Positions 16,215 to 24,489 are shown, counted from the stretch's first letter. The stretch: 64,000 nt of DNA from an uncultured Eubacteriales bacterium (GCA_902793325.1 CADBCY010000019.1:1-64000); one strand, 5' to 3'. Numbers and translations: made by a program. Notes: generated from the letters alone by a model not told the origin.

Positions 16215-17087
16215 ATGCTGCACATCATCTACAATCCCGTCGCCGGCCACGGGCGCGCGGCGCGCATGCGCGACGAAGTGGAACAGCGCCTCGCCGCCGG
16301 GGGCGCCGCGTTTCGCTTTCACGAGACGCGCTCCGGCCGGGATGCCCGGGACATCGCCCGGTCGCTGACGCGGGAGGCCCGGGAAGCGGTGGACGTGGTC
16401 GCCATGGGCGGGGACGGCACGCTGCACGAGGTGCTGAACGGCCTGGCGGACCCCGCGGCGACGCGGCTGGGGCTCATTCCCTGCGGGGGCGGGAACGACT
16501 TCGCGGCGGCGGCGGGCATTCCCGCGGACGCGGCGGGTGCGACGGCGTTGCTGCTGCGGGGCGAGGCGAAGCCCACCGACTACATGGTGTGCGGCGGCGT
16601 GCGGGGCATCAACCTGATCGGCACGGGCATCGACGTGGACATCCTGCGCCGCTACAACCGGCAGAAGTTGCGGGGCTCCGCGGGCTACGCGCTGGCGCTG
16701 CTGCGGGCGCTGGCGGGGTTCCGCTTCTGCGATTTCGACGAGGAGCGCGGCGGCGGGCGCATCCCCCACAGCGCGTTCATCGCCTGTGCGGGCAACGGGC
16801 AGCGCTGCGGCGGCGGCATCACCCTGTGCCCGGAGGCCCGCATCGACGACGGCCTGCTGGACATCGTGATCGTGGACGGGCTGAAGAAGCGGCAGATCCC
16901 CCGCGGCCTGGCGAAGCTCGTGCAAAAACGCCTCACCGATCTTCCCGGCACGGTGTACCGCCGGGACAGCGCGCTGCGCGTGCGCGCCCGGGCGCCGCTG
17001 CCGATCCAGATCGACGGAGAGATCTACGAGGACGTGCCCTTCGACGTGCACGTGGTCTCCGGCGAATTGAGGATGTTCCGACCCTGA
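16215..17087 (+). CDS. YegS/BmrU-type lipid kinase (diacylglycerol kinase family)
   Basis: A protein of 290 aa with the diacylglycerol-kinase catalytic motifs: NPVAGHGRA at residues 7-15, GGDGTLHEVLNGL (about 65-77) for ATP binding, and PCGGGNDFA. It phosphorylates a lipid such as diacylglycerol or phosphatidylglycerol at the membrane and recycles it into phospholipid synthesis. Length fits the family. The downstream YdcF-type gene starts 28 bp later with a near-perfect SD, so they form an operon acting on the envelope. Confidence in the family is high; the exact lipid is unknown. Confidence 0.92.
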   Translation: MLHIIYNPVAGHGRAARMRDEVEQRLAAGGAAFRFHETRSGRDARDIARSLTREAREAVDVVAMGGDGTLHEVLNGLADPAATRLGLIPCGGGNDFAAAAGIPADAAGATALLLRGEAKPTDYMVCGGVRGINLIGTGIDVDILRRYNRQKLRGSAGYALALLRALAGFRFCDFDEERGGGRIPHSAFIACAGNGQRCGGGITLCPEARIDDGLLDIVIVDGLKKRQIPRGLAKLVQKRLTDLPGTVYRRDSALRVRARAPLPIQIDGEIYEDVPFDVHVVSGELRMFRP

Positions 17088-17115
17088 CCGAACCCGTTCC
17101 CATAGAGGTGATCCT

Positions 17116-17877
17116 GTGAAAGCTGACCGTCGCCCCGCGCCGAAATGGCTGCAGGGGCTTTATCTGATCGCGGGCGCGGCCTGCGTGGTCTACTACTTCG
17201 TCATCGGCTTCGCGTCCCGGTTCGGGCTGAGCATGAGCCTGCTCTGGCCCGCGCTGGGGGCGGTGTTCATCGCCGCGGGCCTGCTGTCCGCGCGGCCGCT
17301 GCCCCGCGGGCTGCGCGCGCTGTGGCGGTCGCTGCTCGCGCTCGGGCTGGTCGCGGTGCTGGCGCTGGAGTGCCTGGTGGTGTCGGGCATGTTCGCGCGC
17401 GCGCCGGCCGGGCTGGACGCGCTGATCGTGCTCGGCGCGCGGGTGGACCCCGACGGCCCGAGCCCCGCGCTGCGCCGCCGCCTGAACGCCGTCATGGCCA
17501 TACTGGACGACCATCCCGACGCGGTGATCATCGCCTCCGGCGGGCAGGGCCCGGACGAGCCGATGACCGAAGCGCGCTGCATCCGCGACGAGCTGGTGAA
17601 GCGCGGCGTGGACCCGGACCGCATCCGCATGGAGGAGCGCTCCACCAACACGGCGGAGAACCTGGCCTTCTCCCGCGCGCTGCTGCCGGGGGAGGACGCG
17701 CGCGTGGGCATCATCACCAACAACTATCACGTGTGGCGCGCGACGCGGCTGGCGCGGAAGGCGGGCTATGCCCATGCCTGGGGCATCGCCGCGAAGTACA
17801 CCGGCTGGACGCTCATGCACTACATGGTCCGCGAGGCGCTCTGCATTCCCGCCGACGCGCTGCGCGGGAATCTGTAA
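17116..17877 (+). CDS. YdcF/DUF218 family membrane protein
   Basis: A protein of 253 aa with three hydrophobic helices in the first 90 residues, then the DUF218 domain. IVLGARVDPDGPSPALRRRL, GGQGPDEPMTEA, RSTNTAENL and ITNNYHVWRA are the family signatures. Homologues such as SanA and YdcF act in envelope barrier function; an S-adenosylmethionine-binding fold has been reported for YdcF. Start is GTG at 17116, fixed by GAGGTGATC just upstream, close to the full anti-SD complement. It is co-transcribed with the lipid kinase gene and ends before a bidirectional terminator. Confidence 0.9.
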   Translation: MKADRRPAPKWLQGLYLIAGAACVVYYFVIGFASRFGLSMSLLWPALGAVFIAAGLLSARPLPRGLRALWRSLLALGLVAVLALECLVVSGMFARAPAGLDALIVLGARVDPDGPSPALRRRLNAVMAILDDHPDAVIIASGGQGPDEPMTEARCIRDELVKRGVDPDRIRMEERSTNTAENLAFSRALLPGEDARVGIITNNYHVWRATRLARKAGYAHAWGIAAKYTGWTLMHYMVREALCIPADALRGNL

Positions 17878-17898
17878 CGTTTTCCGAGGCAAACAAAA

Positions 17899-17928
17899 AG
17901 CGCCCTCTCGCGATTGCGAGTGGGCGCT
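17899..17928 (-). terminator. Terminator of the HPr-like gene
   Basis: AGCGCCC (17899-17905) and GGGCGCT (17922-17928) enclose CTCGC-GATT-GCGAG. On the minus strand it is followed by TTTTTGTTT, a good U run. It lies 11 bp past the HPr-like stop and can also end the convergent YdcF transcript. Confidence 0.8.
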
Positions 17929-17939
17929 CATGCTTCGGA

Positions 17940-18170
17940 TCAGCCGATGATGAAGGGCTTCAGCTCCTCCAGCAGGTCGTCGCAGTGATCGGCGTAAATC
18001 TCCAGCGTGATGGGCTTGGACAGCTCCAGGCTGAAGATGCCCAGGATGGACTTGCCGTCCACCACGTGGCGGCCGACGCGCAGGTCGATGTCATAGGGGT
18101 AGCGGTTGGCGATGTTCACGAAAGTCTTGACGTTTTCCGCCAGACTGAGCTTAATGTTGACTGCCTTCAT
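17940..18170 (-). CDS. HPr-like (Crh-type) protein lacking the catalytic histidine
   Basis: A protein of 76 aa with the HPr fold order: KAVNIKL strand 1, then a helix, then VDGKSILGIFSLELS. The Ser-46 region of HPr is intact (GKSILGI, Ser41 here), but the GLHARPA loop is replaced by LAENVKTF, so no His15 exists. Such proteins cannot pass phosphate from Enzyme I but could be phosphorylated on Ser by an HPr kinase and act in catabolite regulation like Crh. Start ATG at 18170 follows AAGGAG. Because the active His is absent, a PTS phosphocarrier role is excluded; a regulatory role is inference. Confidence 0.82.
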   Translation of the reverse strand: MKAVNIKLSLAENVKTFVNIANRYPYDIDLRVGRHVVDGKSILGIFSLELSKPITLEIYADHCDDLLEELKPFIIG

Positions 18171-18390
18171 GGTCTCCGTCTCCTTGCAATGATAATACAG
18201 GGAAAGTCCTCCCAATCGTTGAATACTATAGCGCGGACATATTAAGGATGAAACCATTTCGGGCACTTTTACAAATATTTTATGATTTGGGGTTCATTCC
18301 TTCATAATATTAGTGCGAAAATGCAGCCCGCGCATCGGCCGGAGCGGCCGTCCGAAATATGTAAATTGCAAATGAAATTCAAAAAAGACC

Positions 18391-18419
18391 TTGACTTTTC
18401 CCGGGCCATGACCTATAAT
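18391..18419 (+). promoter_or_regulatory. tRNA operon promoter
   Basis: TTGACT (18391-18396), 17-bp spacer and TATAAT (18414-18419), 34 bp before tRNA-Gln. Upstream bases 18240-18390 are AT-richer and hold no gene I can support. Confidence 0.8.
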
Positions 18420-18453
18420 AACATTTGTCGTCGGGCGAGCGCCCGCGAAACGA

Positions 18454-18524
18454 TGCCGAATTGTGTAAAGGTAGCACGAATGACTCTGACTCATTTAGTC
18501 CTGGTTCGAATCCAGGTTCGGCAG
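18454..18524 (+). tRNA. tRNA-Gln (anticodon CTG)
   Basis: The acceptor arms TGCCGAA (18454-18460) and TTCGGCA (18517-18523) pair, and the T arm is CTGG-TTCGAAT-CCAG. The anticodon loop CTCTGAC (18484-18490) gives CTG at 18486-18488. The discriminator is G and CCA is encoded (18525-18527). CTG is the C-ending anticodon, which fits the GC-rich codon use. Confidence 0.92.
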
Positions 18525-18532
18525 CCAGACAT

Positions 18533-18604
18533 GCCTCCATGGTCAAGCGGTTAAGACGTCGCCCTCTCACGGCGAAAACTGGGGTTCGAGTCCCCATGGA
18601 GGTG
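18533..18604 (+). tRNA. tRNA-Glu (anticodon CTC)
   Basis: Acceptor GCCTCCA (18533-18539) and TGGAGGT (18597-18603) pair with a G-T closing pair. Anticodon stem TCGCC/GGCGA encloses CTCTCAC, anticodon CTC at 18566-18568. CCA is encoded at 18605-18607. It lies 8 bases after tRNA-Gln in one transcript. Confidence 0.92.
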
Positions 18605-18609
18605 CCAGA

Positions 18610-18633
18610 AACCACCCGCAAGGGTGGTTTTTT
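18610..18633 (+). terminator. tRNA operon terminator
   Basis: AACCACCC (18610-18617), loop GCAA, GGGTGGTT (18622-18629), then TTTT. It begins only 3 bases after the CCA of tRNA-Glu. Confidence 0.9.
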
Positions 18634-18680
18634 CATGCCCTCCGCCGCCCGGGAACGGCCTCCGTTCCCGCATTTTTGTA

Positions 18681-18710
18681 TGGACAATGATTCTATTGGC
18701 ATGCTATAAT
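18681..18710 (+). promoter_or_regulatory. Promoter of the GGDEF sensor gene
   Basis: TGGACA (18681-18686) and TATAAT (18705-18710), 18-bp spacer. The leader to the chosen start is about 130 bases. Confidence 0.6.
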
Positions 18711-18847
18711 AGGTATGTATAACGCCCCTTGCGCAGCCGGCGTCGGGACCGGTCGCGGGGGTGCGGGGGCCGGGGCGCCGCAAGGTATCCTCCGTGCGGG
18801 AAGCGCGATTCCAGAGGCCCGGACTCCAGGAACTGAAGGTGGATCGG

Positions 18848-20155
18848 TTGAAAAAAAGCAGGTTGAGCCGCACGGGCGTATACATGATTTTCAGCTGTGT
18901 CTTTCTGCTCGTCGTGAACGCCTCCCTCGGCTTTGCGCTCACCCGGCAGTCCGGCAGGGCGATGCGCTCGCTCATCGAAAACATGATGCTGGATGTCTCC
19001 AACACCGCCGCGGCCCTGCTGGACGGCGATACGCTGGAGGCGCTCGAGGCGGAGGACAGGGATACGCCGGAATACCAGAACGCGCTGAAAATACTGACGT
19101 GCTTTGAAAGCAACATCGAGCTCGAATACATCTATTGCATCCGCGACATGGGGGACGGGAGCTTCGTGTTCATGATTGACCCCGACCCGGAATCGCCCGG
19201 CCAGTTCGGCGAGCACATACCGTATACGGACGCGCTCTACCAGGCCAGCCTGGGCGTACCGTCGGTGGACAAGGAACCCTATGAGGACAACTGGGGCAGG
19301 TTCTACAGCGCCTACTCGCCGGTGTTCAGCTCCGCGCGGAAGGTCGCCGGCATCGTGGCCGTGGATTTCAGCGCCGAGTGGTACGAGGATCAGATCAACC
19401 GCCAGATCCGGACGACGCTGATGTTCGTCGGGGCCTCGCTTCTCATCGCGGTCGCGGTCATCGTGCTGATCGCCGCGCGGTACCGGAAGCACTTCGGCGC
19501 GCTGTTCCACGAGATGAACCAGGTGTCGGACGGCATCGAGACGCTGGTCCGCGAGGTGTCGCCGGGGACGGAGATCGCGTCGGTCGAGGACGACGTCGCC
19601 CACTCCAACGACGGCTTCTCGGAGCTCGGCGCGAAGGTGCACGCGCTGCAGAACAAGCTCAGCGAGCAGATCGCCATTGTGCGCTCGCAGGCCTATATCG
19701 ACGGGCTGACGCGGCTGGGCAACCGGGCGGCGTATGAGGACCACGTCCGGCGCCTCGAGGAGCAGATCCGGCAGGGGACCGCCGCGTTTTCCGTCATCCT
19801 GTTCGACCTCAACGGCCTGAAGGAGATCAACGACCGGCACGGCCATGAGAAGGGCGACCAGGTGATCGTCGAGGCGGCGTCGGTGTTGAGGCAGGCGTTT
19901 GACGAGGGCAAGCTGTACCGCATCGGCGGCGACGAGTTTGTCGTCATCCTGGAGGGCGCGAACGCGCGGACGGGGGCGTGGCTGGACGAGGTGTTCGGCG
20001 AGAAGAGCCACGTTTCGCTCTCCAAGGGATACGCGGTCTACGACCCGCAGACGGACACGGAGTACCGCGCGGTCTTCAACCGCGCCGACAACGAGATGTA
20101 TGAGAACAAGCGGGAGTACTACCTGACGCACGAGGATCGGCGGCGGAAGCCGTGA
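18848..20155 (+). CDS. Membrane diguanylate cyclase with extracellular sensor
   Basis: A protein of about 435 aa. A TM helix (about residues 12-30) is followed by an extracytoplasmic Cache-like sensor of about 160 aa (FMIDPDPESPGQFGEHIPYT, NWGRFYSAYSPVFSSARKVAGIVAVDFSA), a second TM helix and a cytoplasmic GGDEF domain. The GGDEF motif is intact at residues 360-364 (YRIGGDEFVVI), so it can make cyclic di-GMP. The start could be TTG at 18848, with AAGGTGG five bases before, or GTG at 18839. Both are in frame; I use the TTG. It is a sensor of an unknown signal, monocistronic with its own promoter. Confidence 0.85.
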   Translation: MKKSRLSRTGVYMIFSCVFLLVVNASLGFALTRQSGRAMRSLIENMMLDVSNTAAALLDGDTLEALEAEDRDTPEYQNALKILTCFESNIELEYIYCIRDMGDGSFVFMIDPDPESPGQFGEHIPYTDALYQASLGVPSVDKEPYEDNWGRFYSAYSPVFSSARKVAGIVAVDFSAEWYEDQINRQIRTTLMFVGASLLIAVAVIVLIAARYRKHFGALFHEMNQVSDGIETLVREVSPGTEIASVEDDVAHSNDGFSELGAKVHALQNKLSEQIAIVRSQAYIDGLTRLGNRAAYEDHVRRLEEQIRQGTAAFSVILFDLNGLKEINDRHGHEKGDQVIVEAASVLRQAFDEGKLYRIGGDEFVVILEGANARTGAWLDEVFGEKSHVSLSKGYAVYDPQTDTEYRAVFNRADNEMYENKREYYLTHEDRRRKP

Positions 20156-20258
20156 CTGCCGCGGGGGACAAGTACTTCCCCGCCACCAAAGGCCAGTTCA
20201 ACGCGTCCCCCCAACCCTTCCTTCGCCCTCAAGGCCGTGAAGACGGCCTTCGGCGAGG

Positions 20259-20355
20259 ATCAGTAAACACCGACGCGGAGGCGGGCAGAGCGCCGATAAA
20301 GGCCGCCCTGCGGATTTGGTCACTTGCGATCAGCAAACACCGACGCGAAGGCGGG
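20259..20355. repeat. 70-bp direct repeat with an internally deleted dispersed element
   Basis: Bases 20259-20285 and 20329-20355 share ATCAG(T/C)AAACACCGACGCG(G/A)AGGCGGG. Between them, CAGAGCGCCGATAAAGGCCGCCCTGCGG joins the two ends of the dispersed element found at 3104 and 56161, without its palindrome, as if deleted between its two GGCCGC copies. No gene lies in 20156-20405. Confidence 0.7.
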
Positions 20356-20381
20356 ACCGTTCCCCGGGGAACGGTCCCGCC
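20350..20381 (+). terminator. Perfect 32-bp palindrome, probable terminator
   Basis: GGCGGGACCGTTCCCC (20350-20365) directly abuts its reverse complement (20366-20381), followed by TTTTG. It lies between the convergent GGDEF and GH13 genes and would stop the plus-strand transcript. Confidence 0.68.
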
Positions 20382-20405
20382 TTTTGTGCCCGCGTCGCCG
20401 GCGAC

Positions 20406-22070
20406 CTACCGCAGGAAGCGGAGTATTTGGGTTTCATAGGGCCTCAGCCGCCCGGGCGTCGCCTCGCCCGCATAGTTGCAGAGGAGCACCGTACCCGCCT
20501 CCGGGGCGTAGCCGTCCGGCAGCTTCCAGGTCTGCTCCGTTGCCGAGAACGAGCACACGACCAGTATGCGCTCCGCCGCGTCGCTCCGCTCGTACAGGTA
20601 GATGTGCCGGTGCCGCGGCAGGTATTCCCGGTAGTCCCCCCACAGCAGCGCGGAACTGCTCTTGCGCAGGCGCAGGCAGCTTCGGTAGAAGTTGAGGATG
20701 CTCAGCGGGTCGCCCTCCTCCCGGGCCACGTTGACCTCCGGGTAGTTGGGGTTGACGGCAAACCAGGGCTTGACCGTGGAGAAACCGGCGTAGGCTTCGC
20801 CGCTCCACTGCATGGGCGTGCGCGCCGAGTCGCGGGACGAGCGGTGGATGCGGCGCAGGCGCTTTTCCTTCGACTGGTGCCGGAAGAAACGGTGATAGGC
20901 GTTGATGGAGGCCACGTCCTGGTACGCCTCGATGGAGTCCAGGCGGATGTTGGTCATGCCGATCTCCTGCCCCTGGTAGATGAACGGCGTGCCCTGCTGG
21001 AAGATGTACGCCGCCGCCAGCATGGTGCCGGATTCCCGCCAGTAGCGCTCGCTCCCGTAGCGGCTGATGACGCGCGGGTGGTCGTGGTTTTCCAGGTAGA
21101 GCGCGTTCCAGCCCTTTCCCGCCAGCGCGCGCTGCCACTTGGAGAAGGCGCGCTTCAGCCTGCGGAGCGAAAACGGGAGGTGCACGTATTCGGTCATGAT
21201 GCAGTCGGCCGTCATGGTGTCGAACTGGATCATCATGTCCAGCACCCGGTCCTCCCCGGTCAGGTAGGTCAGCGCGGTCCTGACCGGCGTCATGGGTGCC
21301 TCGCCGATCTGCAGCGCGCCGTATTCCCGCGCCACGGCCCGGAATTCCCGCAGGTAGTCCATCAGGTTGGGGCCGTCCTTGTAGTAGGGCATGCCGTTGA
21401 TGGCGGGCAGAAACGGTATGCCGTCCGGGAGCTGCGGATGCTTGGAGATGTAGGTGATCACGTCCTCGCGGAAGCCGTCCACGCCCATGTCCAGCCAGAA
21501 GCGCATGATGCCCGCGACCTCTTCCCGGACCCTGGGGTTGTCCATGTTGAGATCCGGCTGCTTTTTCGCAAACACGTGCAGGTAGTACTGCTGGCGCTCC
21601 GGGCAGAACTCCCAGGCGAGCCCCTCGAACTGGCTGAACCAGTTGTTCGGGGGCAGGCGGGATTCGCCCTTCCACTTCGGGTTCCGCCAGATGTAGTAGT
21701 CGCTGTAGGGGTTGTCCTTTCCCTTCCGGCTCTCCAGGAACCACGGGTGCTCGTCCGAGGTGTGGTTGATCACGAGGTCGAGGATCACCTTCAGCCCCAG
21801 CTCGTGGGCGCGGTCCAGCACCCGCCGGAACTGCTCGAGCGTGCCGTAGTCCGGGTGGATGTCCCGGTAGTCTGAAATGTCATAGCCGTAGTCGGCGTTG
21901 GGCGAGGGGTAGATGGGGCTGAACCAGATGCCGTCCACGCCCAGCGAGGCGATGTAGTCCAAACGGTCATAGACGCCGTAGAGATCTCCGATGCCGTCTC
22001 CGTTTCCGTCGGCAAAGCTGCGGATCCAGATTTGGTAGAAGGACATGCGGCGGAAATCAAACTGTTCCAT
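20406..22070 (-). CDS. GH13 alpha-glucosidase (oligo-1,6-glucosidase type)
   Basis: A protein of 554 aa with the GH13 (alpha-amylase family) barrel motifs: FADGNGDGIGDL near the start, LDLVINHTSDEHPWF (region I), GFREDVI with the nucleophile Asp (region II), IGEAP with the acid Glu (region III) and ENHDHPR (region IV). The GFREDVI and region V pattern place it with oligo-1,6-glucosidases and trehalose-6-phosphate hydrolases (GH13_31). No signal peptide, so it acts on imported oligosaccharides or glycolipid-derived sugars. It starts 3 bp after the GT4 stop, so the two are translationally linked. Substrate range is not certain. Confidence 0.92.
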   Translation of the reverse strand: MEQFDFRRMSFYQIWIRSFADGNGDGIGDLYGVYDRLDYIASLGVDGIWFSPIYPSPNADYGYDISDYRDIHPDYGTLEQFRRVLDRAHELGLKVILDLVINHTSDEHPWFLESRKGKDNPYSDYYIWRNPKWKGESRLPPNNWFSQFEGLAWEFCPERQQYYLHVFAKKQPDLNMDNPRVREEVAGIMRFWLDMGVDGFREDVITYISKHPQLPDGIPFLPAINGMPYYKDGPNLMDYLREFRAVAREYGALQIGEAPMTPVRTALTYLTGEDRVLDMMIQFDTMTADCIMTEYVHLPFSLRRLKRAFSKWQRALAGKGWNALYLENHDHPRVISRYGSERYWRESGTMLAAAYIFQQGTPFIYQGQEIGMTNIRLDSIEAYQDVASINAYHRFFRHQSKEKRLRRIHRSSRDSARTPMQWSGEAYAGFSTVKPWFAVNPNYPEVNVAREEGDPLSILNFYRSCLRLRKSSSALLWGDYREYLPRHRHIYLYERSDAAERILVVCSFSATEQTWKLPDGYAPEAGTVLLCNYAGEATPGRLRPYETQILRFLR

Positions 22071-22073
22071 GCC

Positions 22074-23489
22074 CTATTCCTTTCTCTTGTGGGTAAAAGC
22101 CTGGTGCAGCCCGCCGGGCAGCTGCTCCAGGAAATGCGCCGCCGTCTCCTCCGTCTCCTGGATGTTCTCCATCATGCCCACGGCGGTCTCCCGGAAATTG
22201 CGGAACAGCCCCTCGCGCACGCGCCGGTGCCGCTCCCGCTCCTCCATGGACCTCGCCGTCAGGCGCACCAGGAAGTCCGTCGGCAGCTTCCTCCGCGCGG
22301 GCAGCAGCCCCCGCCGCCAGTTCTCCAGGATCACCTGATAGCGCTGATAGGCCCGGCCGACGCAGTCGTTCCAGGAGAGGTACAGCTCCTCCATGGCCCG
22401 GTCGCCGACCTCGCGGAGATGGCCGAGGTCGCCGCAGCACCGGTCCAGCAGCGCCGCCATGGCCTCGGGGCGCTCCTGAATGGTGAAGCCGTTTCGCCCG
22501 TCCGCGACGCCCTCCGCGGCGCAGGAGCCCTCGATCAGCACGCTGGCCAGCCCGCACGCGGCGGCCTCCCGCACCACCAGGCCGTTGGTGTCGAAGGTGG
22601 AGGGGAACAGGAACAGGTCTGCCCGGGTGTTCCACGCGCGCAGTACGTCGCGGTCGTAGACGGGGCCGGGGAAGATGCACCGGTCCGGGCCGTCCGCGGC
22701 GCCCATCAGGCCCAGCGCCTTCGCCCGCGCTTCCAGCAGCGCCTGGTCCGGCCCCTTGCCGATGAACACCATGCGGAAATCCCTTCCCCGGTCGGCGAGC
22801 AGCTTCAGCGCGTCCAGGATCAGCGGCAGGCCCTTGTAGGTCATCATGCGGCCGACGAACAGGAATACCGGCACGCCCTCCGGCAGGTCGTACCCGGCGG
22901 TCGCCTCCGCGACGGCGGCGGGCTCGACCCGGCCCCTGGGGAAGTCCACGCCGTTGTTCATCACCCGGTAATCGCCCTGGAAGCCCAGGGCCTTCAGGCT
23001 CTCGCCCGCGCCGCGGCTGACCGTCCACACCTCGTCGCAGGCCTCGATGTTGCCGACCATCGCCGCGATGGCCTCCCGCACCGCCAGCTTTGCATGGACG
23101 AAGCGCTCGATGTCGATGTCGTACTTGGTGTGGTAGGTGAACACGACGGGGGCGTTCGTCTGCTCGCGCAGCAGCCGGGCGATGATCGTGGCCGAGGCGG
23201 GGCAGTGGGTGTGGATGATGTCCGGGTAGAACCCGGCCAGCCGGTCCAGCGCCTTCCCGGCGAAGGGGTTTCCCGCCCGGTAGCCGCTGGTGACGGCGGC
23301 CGTGTCGATGCTGGGGTACGGCACCACGGGATAGTCAAACCGATCGTAATTCGCGCCGGGATAGCGGGGCGTGCCCACGATCACCGAGGCGCCGTGCGCC
23401 TCGGACAGGTACTTCGCGTAGTTCATCACCACGTTCACCACCCCGTCGATCACGGGGGGAAAGGAATCGTTCAGCAGGCAGATGTTCAT
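22074..23489 (-). CDS. GT4 glycosyltransferase (glucolipid-synthase-like)
   Basis: A protein of 471 aa with a GT-B fold. The N-terminal domain begins MNICLLNDSFPPVIDGV, the GT4 glycolipid-synthase opening, with HTHCP for acceptor-side loops. The C-terminal donor domain has FVGRMMTYKG and the E-x7-E-like run FDTNGLVVREAAACG. Closest types are diacylglycerol glucosyltransferases and mannosyltransferases that build membrane glycolipids. The last 100 residues are basic and could sit on the membrane. Neighbours are GNAT upstream (51 bp) and GH13 downstream (3 bp). The acceptor is unknown; the family call is firm. Confidence 0.88.
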   Translation of the reverse strand: MNICLLNDSFPPVIDGVVNVVMNYAKYLSEAHGASVIVGTPRYPGANYDRFDYPVVPYPSIDTAAVTSGYRAGNPFAGKALDRLAGFYPDIIHTHCPASATIIARLLREQTNAPVVFTYHTKYDIDIERFVHAKLAVREAIAAMVGNIEACDEVWTVSRGAGESLKALGFQGDYRVMNNGVDFPRGRVEPAAVAEATAGYDLPEGVPVFLFVGRMMTYKGLPLILDALKLLADRGRDFRMVFIGKGPDQALLEARAKALGLMGAADGPDRCIFPGPVYDRDVLRAWNTRADLFLFPSTFDTNGLVVREAAACGLASVLIEGSCAAEGVADGRNGFTIQERPEAMAALLDRCCGDLGHLREVGDRAMEELYLSWNDCVGRAYQRYQVILENWRRGLLPARRKLPTDFLVRLTARSMEERERHRRVREGLFRNFRETAVGMMENIQETEETAAHFLEQLPGGLHQAFTHKRKE

Positions 23490-23539
23490 GCTGTGCCTCC
23501 ATTATGCCGGTCCGGGTTCGCGGGGCGGACCCGTCGCGA

Positions 23540-24007
23540 TTATTGCGGCTTCCATTTCATCGGTCGATGTTTCGACGGGTTGTCCGCAAAGCCCACCGAG
23601 CGGTACAGCGGGTAGCCGTCGTCCGTGGCCTTCAGCTCCACGGTGGACAGCGCCTGCTCCTCCGCCACGGCCAGCAGCGCCCGCACGACGTCCCGGGCGT
23701 AGCCCCTTCGCCGGAAGGGCGGGCGCGTGTACACGTTCAGCACGGTGCCGGTCCTGCCGTTCGGGAAGGCCGGGCTCATGGGCTTTTCGACGACGAGCAG
23801 GAACGCGCACGACGCGATGGCGTCGTCCGCGCGGATCACGCAGGCGAAGAGGTCCCGGCCCAGGTGCGCCCGGAAGTAGTCGGGCAGGCGCTCCCGAATG
23901 GCGGCGGCTGTGCCGGCGTCCAGCGCGCCGAAATCCTCCCGCAGGTACTCGAGCCGCAGGTCCGTCAGCTCGCGGATGTCCTCCGCGGCGGCTGTTTCAA
24001 CACGCAT
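23540..24007 (-). CDS. GNAT-family N-acetyltransferase
   Basis: A protein of 155 aa with the acetyl-CoA-binding motif A (RPPFRRRGYARDVV, about residues 98-111) and the following YPLYRSVGF of the GNAT fold. It would transfer an acetyl group to a small-molecule or protein amine. The start ATG at 24007 has GGGAGGGAG before it. The frame stays open upstream through the 78-bp repeats, but those extra residues are repeat translation and are left out. It is the first gene of a probable GNAT-GT4-GH13 unit read from the repeat-borne promoter region. Confidence 0.85.
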   Translation of the reverse strand: MRVETAAAEDIRELTDLRLEYLREDFGALDAGTAAAIRERLPDYFRAHLGRDLFACVIRADDAIASCAFLLVVEKPMSPAFPNGRTGTVLNVYTRPPFRRRGYARDVVRALLAVAEEQALSTVELKATDDGYPLYRSVGFADNPSKHRPMKWKPQ

Positions 24008-24039
24008 GGATCTCCCTCCCTCGGCGGGCGTCGTTTCTC

Positions 24040-24224
24040 CGCGGACCCGTCGCCTAATCATTATACTCTGATTGTCGCCGTGCGCGCCTTGCGGCCCGGC
24101 GACCCGGCCGACGGCCCTGCGGGCCCGTCGCCTAATCATTATACTCTGATTGTCGCCGACCACGCTCCGCGGCCCGGCGACCCGGCCGACGGCCCTGCGG
24201 GCCCGTCGCCTAATCATTATACCA
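24040..24224 (-). repeat. 78-bp tandem repeats carrying TATAAT, array 1
   Basis: Three TATAAT boxes (minus strand, at 24216-24221, 24138-24143 and 24060-24065) are exactly 78 bp apart, each followed by GATTAGGCGACGGG, a GC-rich hairpin (GGGCCCGCAGGGCC), GGTCGCCGGGCCGC and GGCGACAATCAGAG. There are two full units and one partial. The same 78-bp unit occurs at 46683-46851, upstream of transketolase, reading toward it. Here the array reads toward the GNAT gene, so it may supply its promoter. Confidence 0.85.
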
Positions 24225-24397
24225 CATTCTCCGCCCCGTTGCCATAGCAGGCCGGACGGGATTTTCCGCCCGGCGCGGCGGTTTCAGGGGAGGGGAAAAC
24301 CCGCGCACTGACCGTGCGCGCCGGAAACGCGCGCGGTACAGGGGCCCGCCGTGCGCGTTTAAAGCGGTTATCGCCTTATTATCATCATAATAACGGG

Positions 24398-24426
24398 TTG
24401 CAAAAAAACGGAAAACCGAATATACT
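24398..24426 (+). promoter_or_regulatory. Promoter of the binding-protein/GGDEF-EAL operon
   Basis: TTGCAA (24398-24403), 17-bp spacer and TATACT (24421-24426); an overlapping TATAAT at 24426-24431 is an alternative -10. SD AGGAGGG precedes the ATG at 24490. Confidence 0.68.
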
Positions 24427-24489
24427 ATAATAGAGGAGATGGATTCGGCTGCATCGACGAACGACACCGCGGGCGCAGGAGGGATCGCC

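Noticed and set aside
23540-24217. An N-terminal extension of the GNAT protein made of repeated Arg-rich units
   Set aside because: It is only the translation of the 78-bp repeats; the good SD and ATG are at 24007.
24040-24224. CRISPR array
   Set aside because: The 78-bp units have no separate spacers; the units are contiguous tandem copies, and no cas genes are present.
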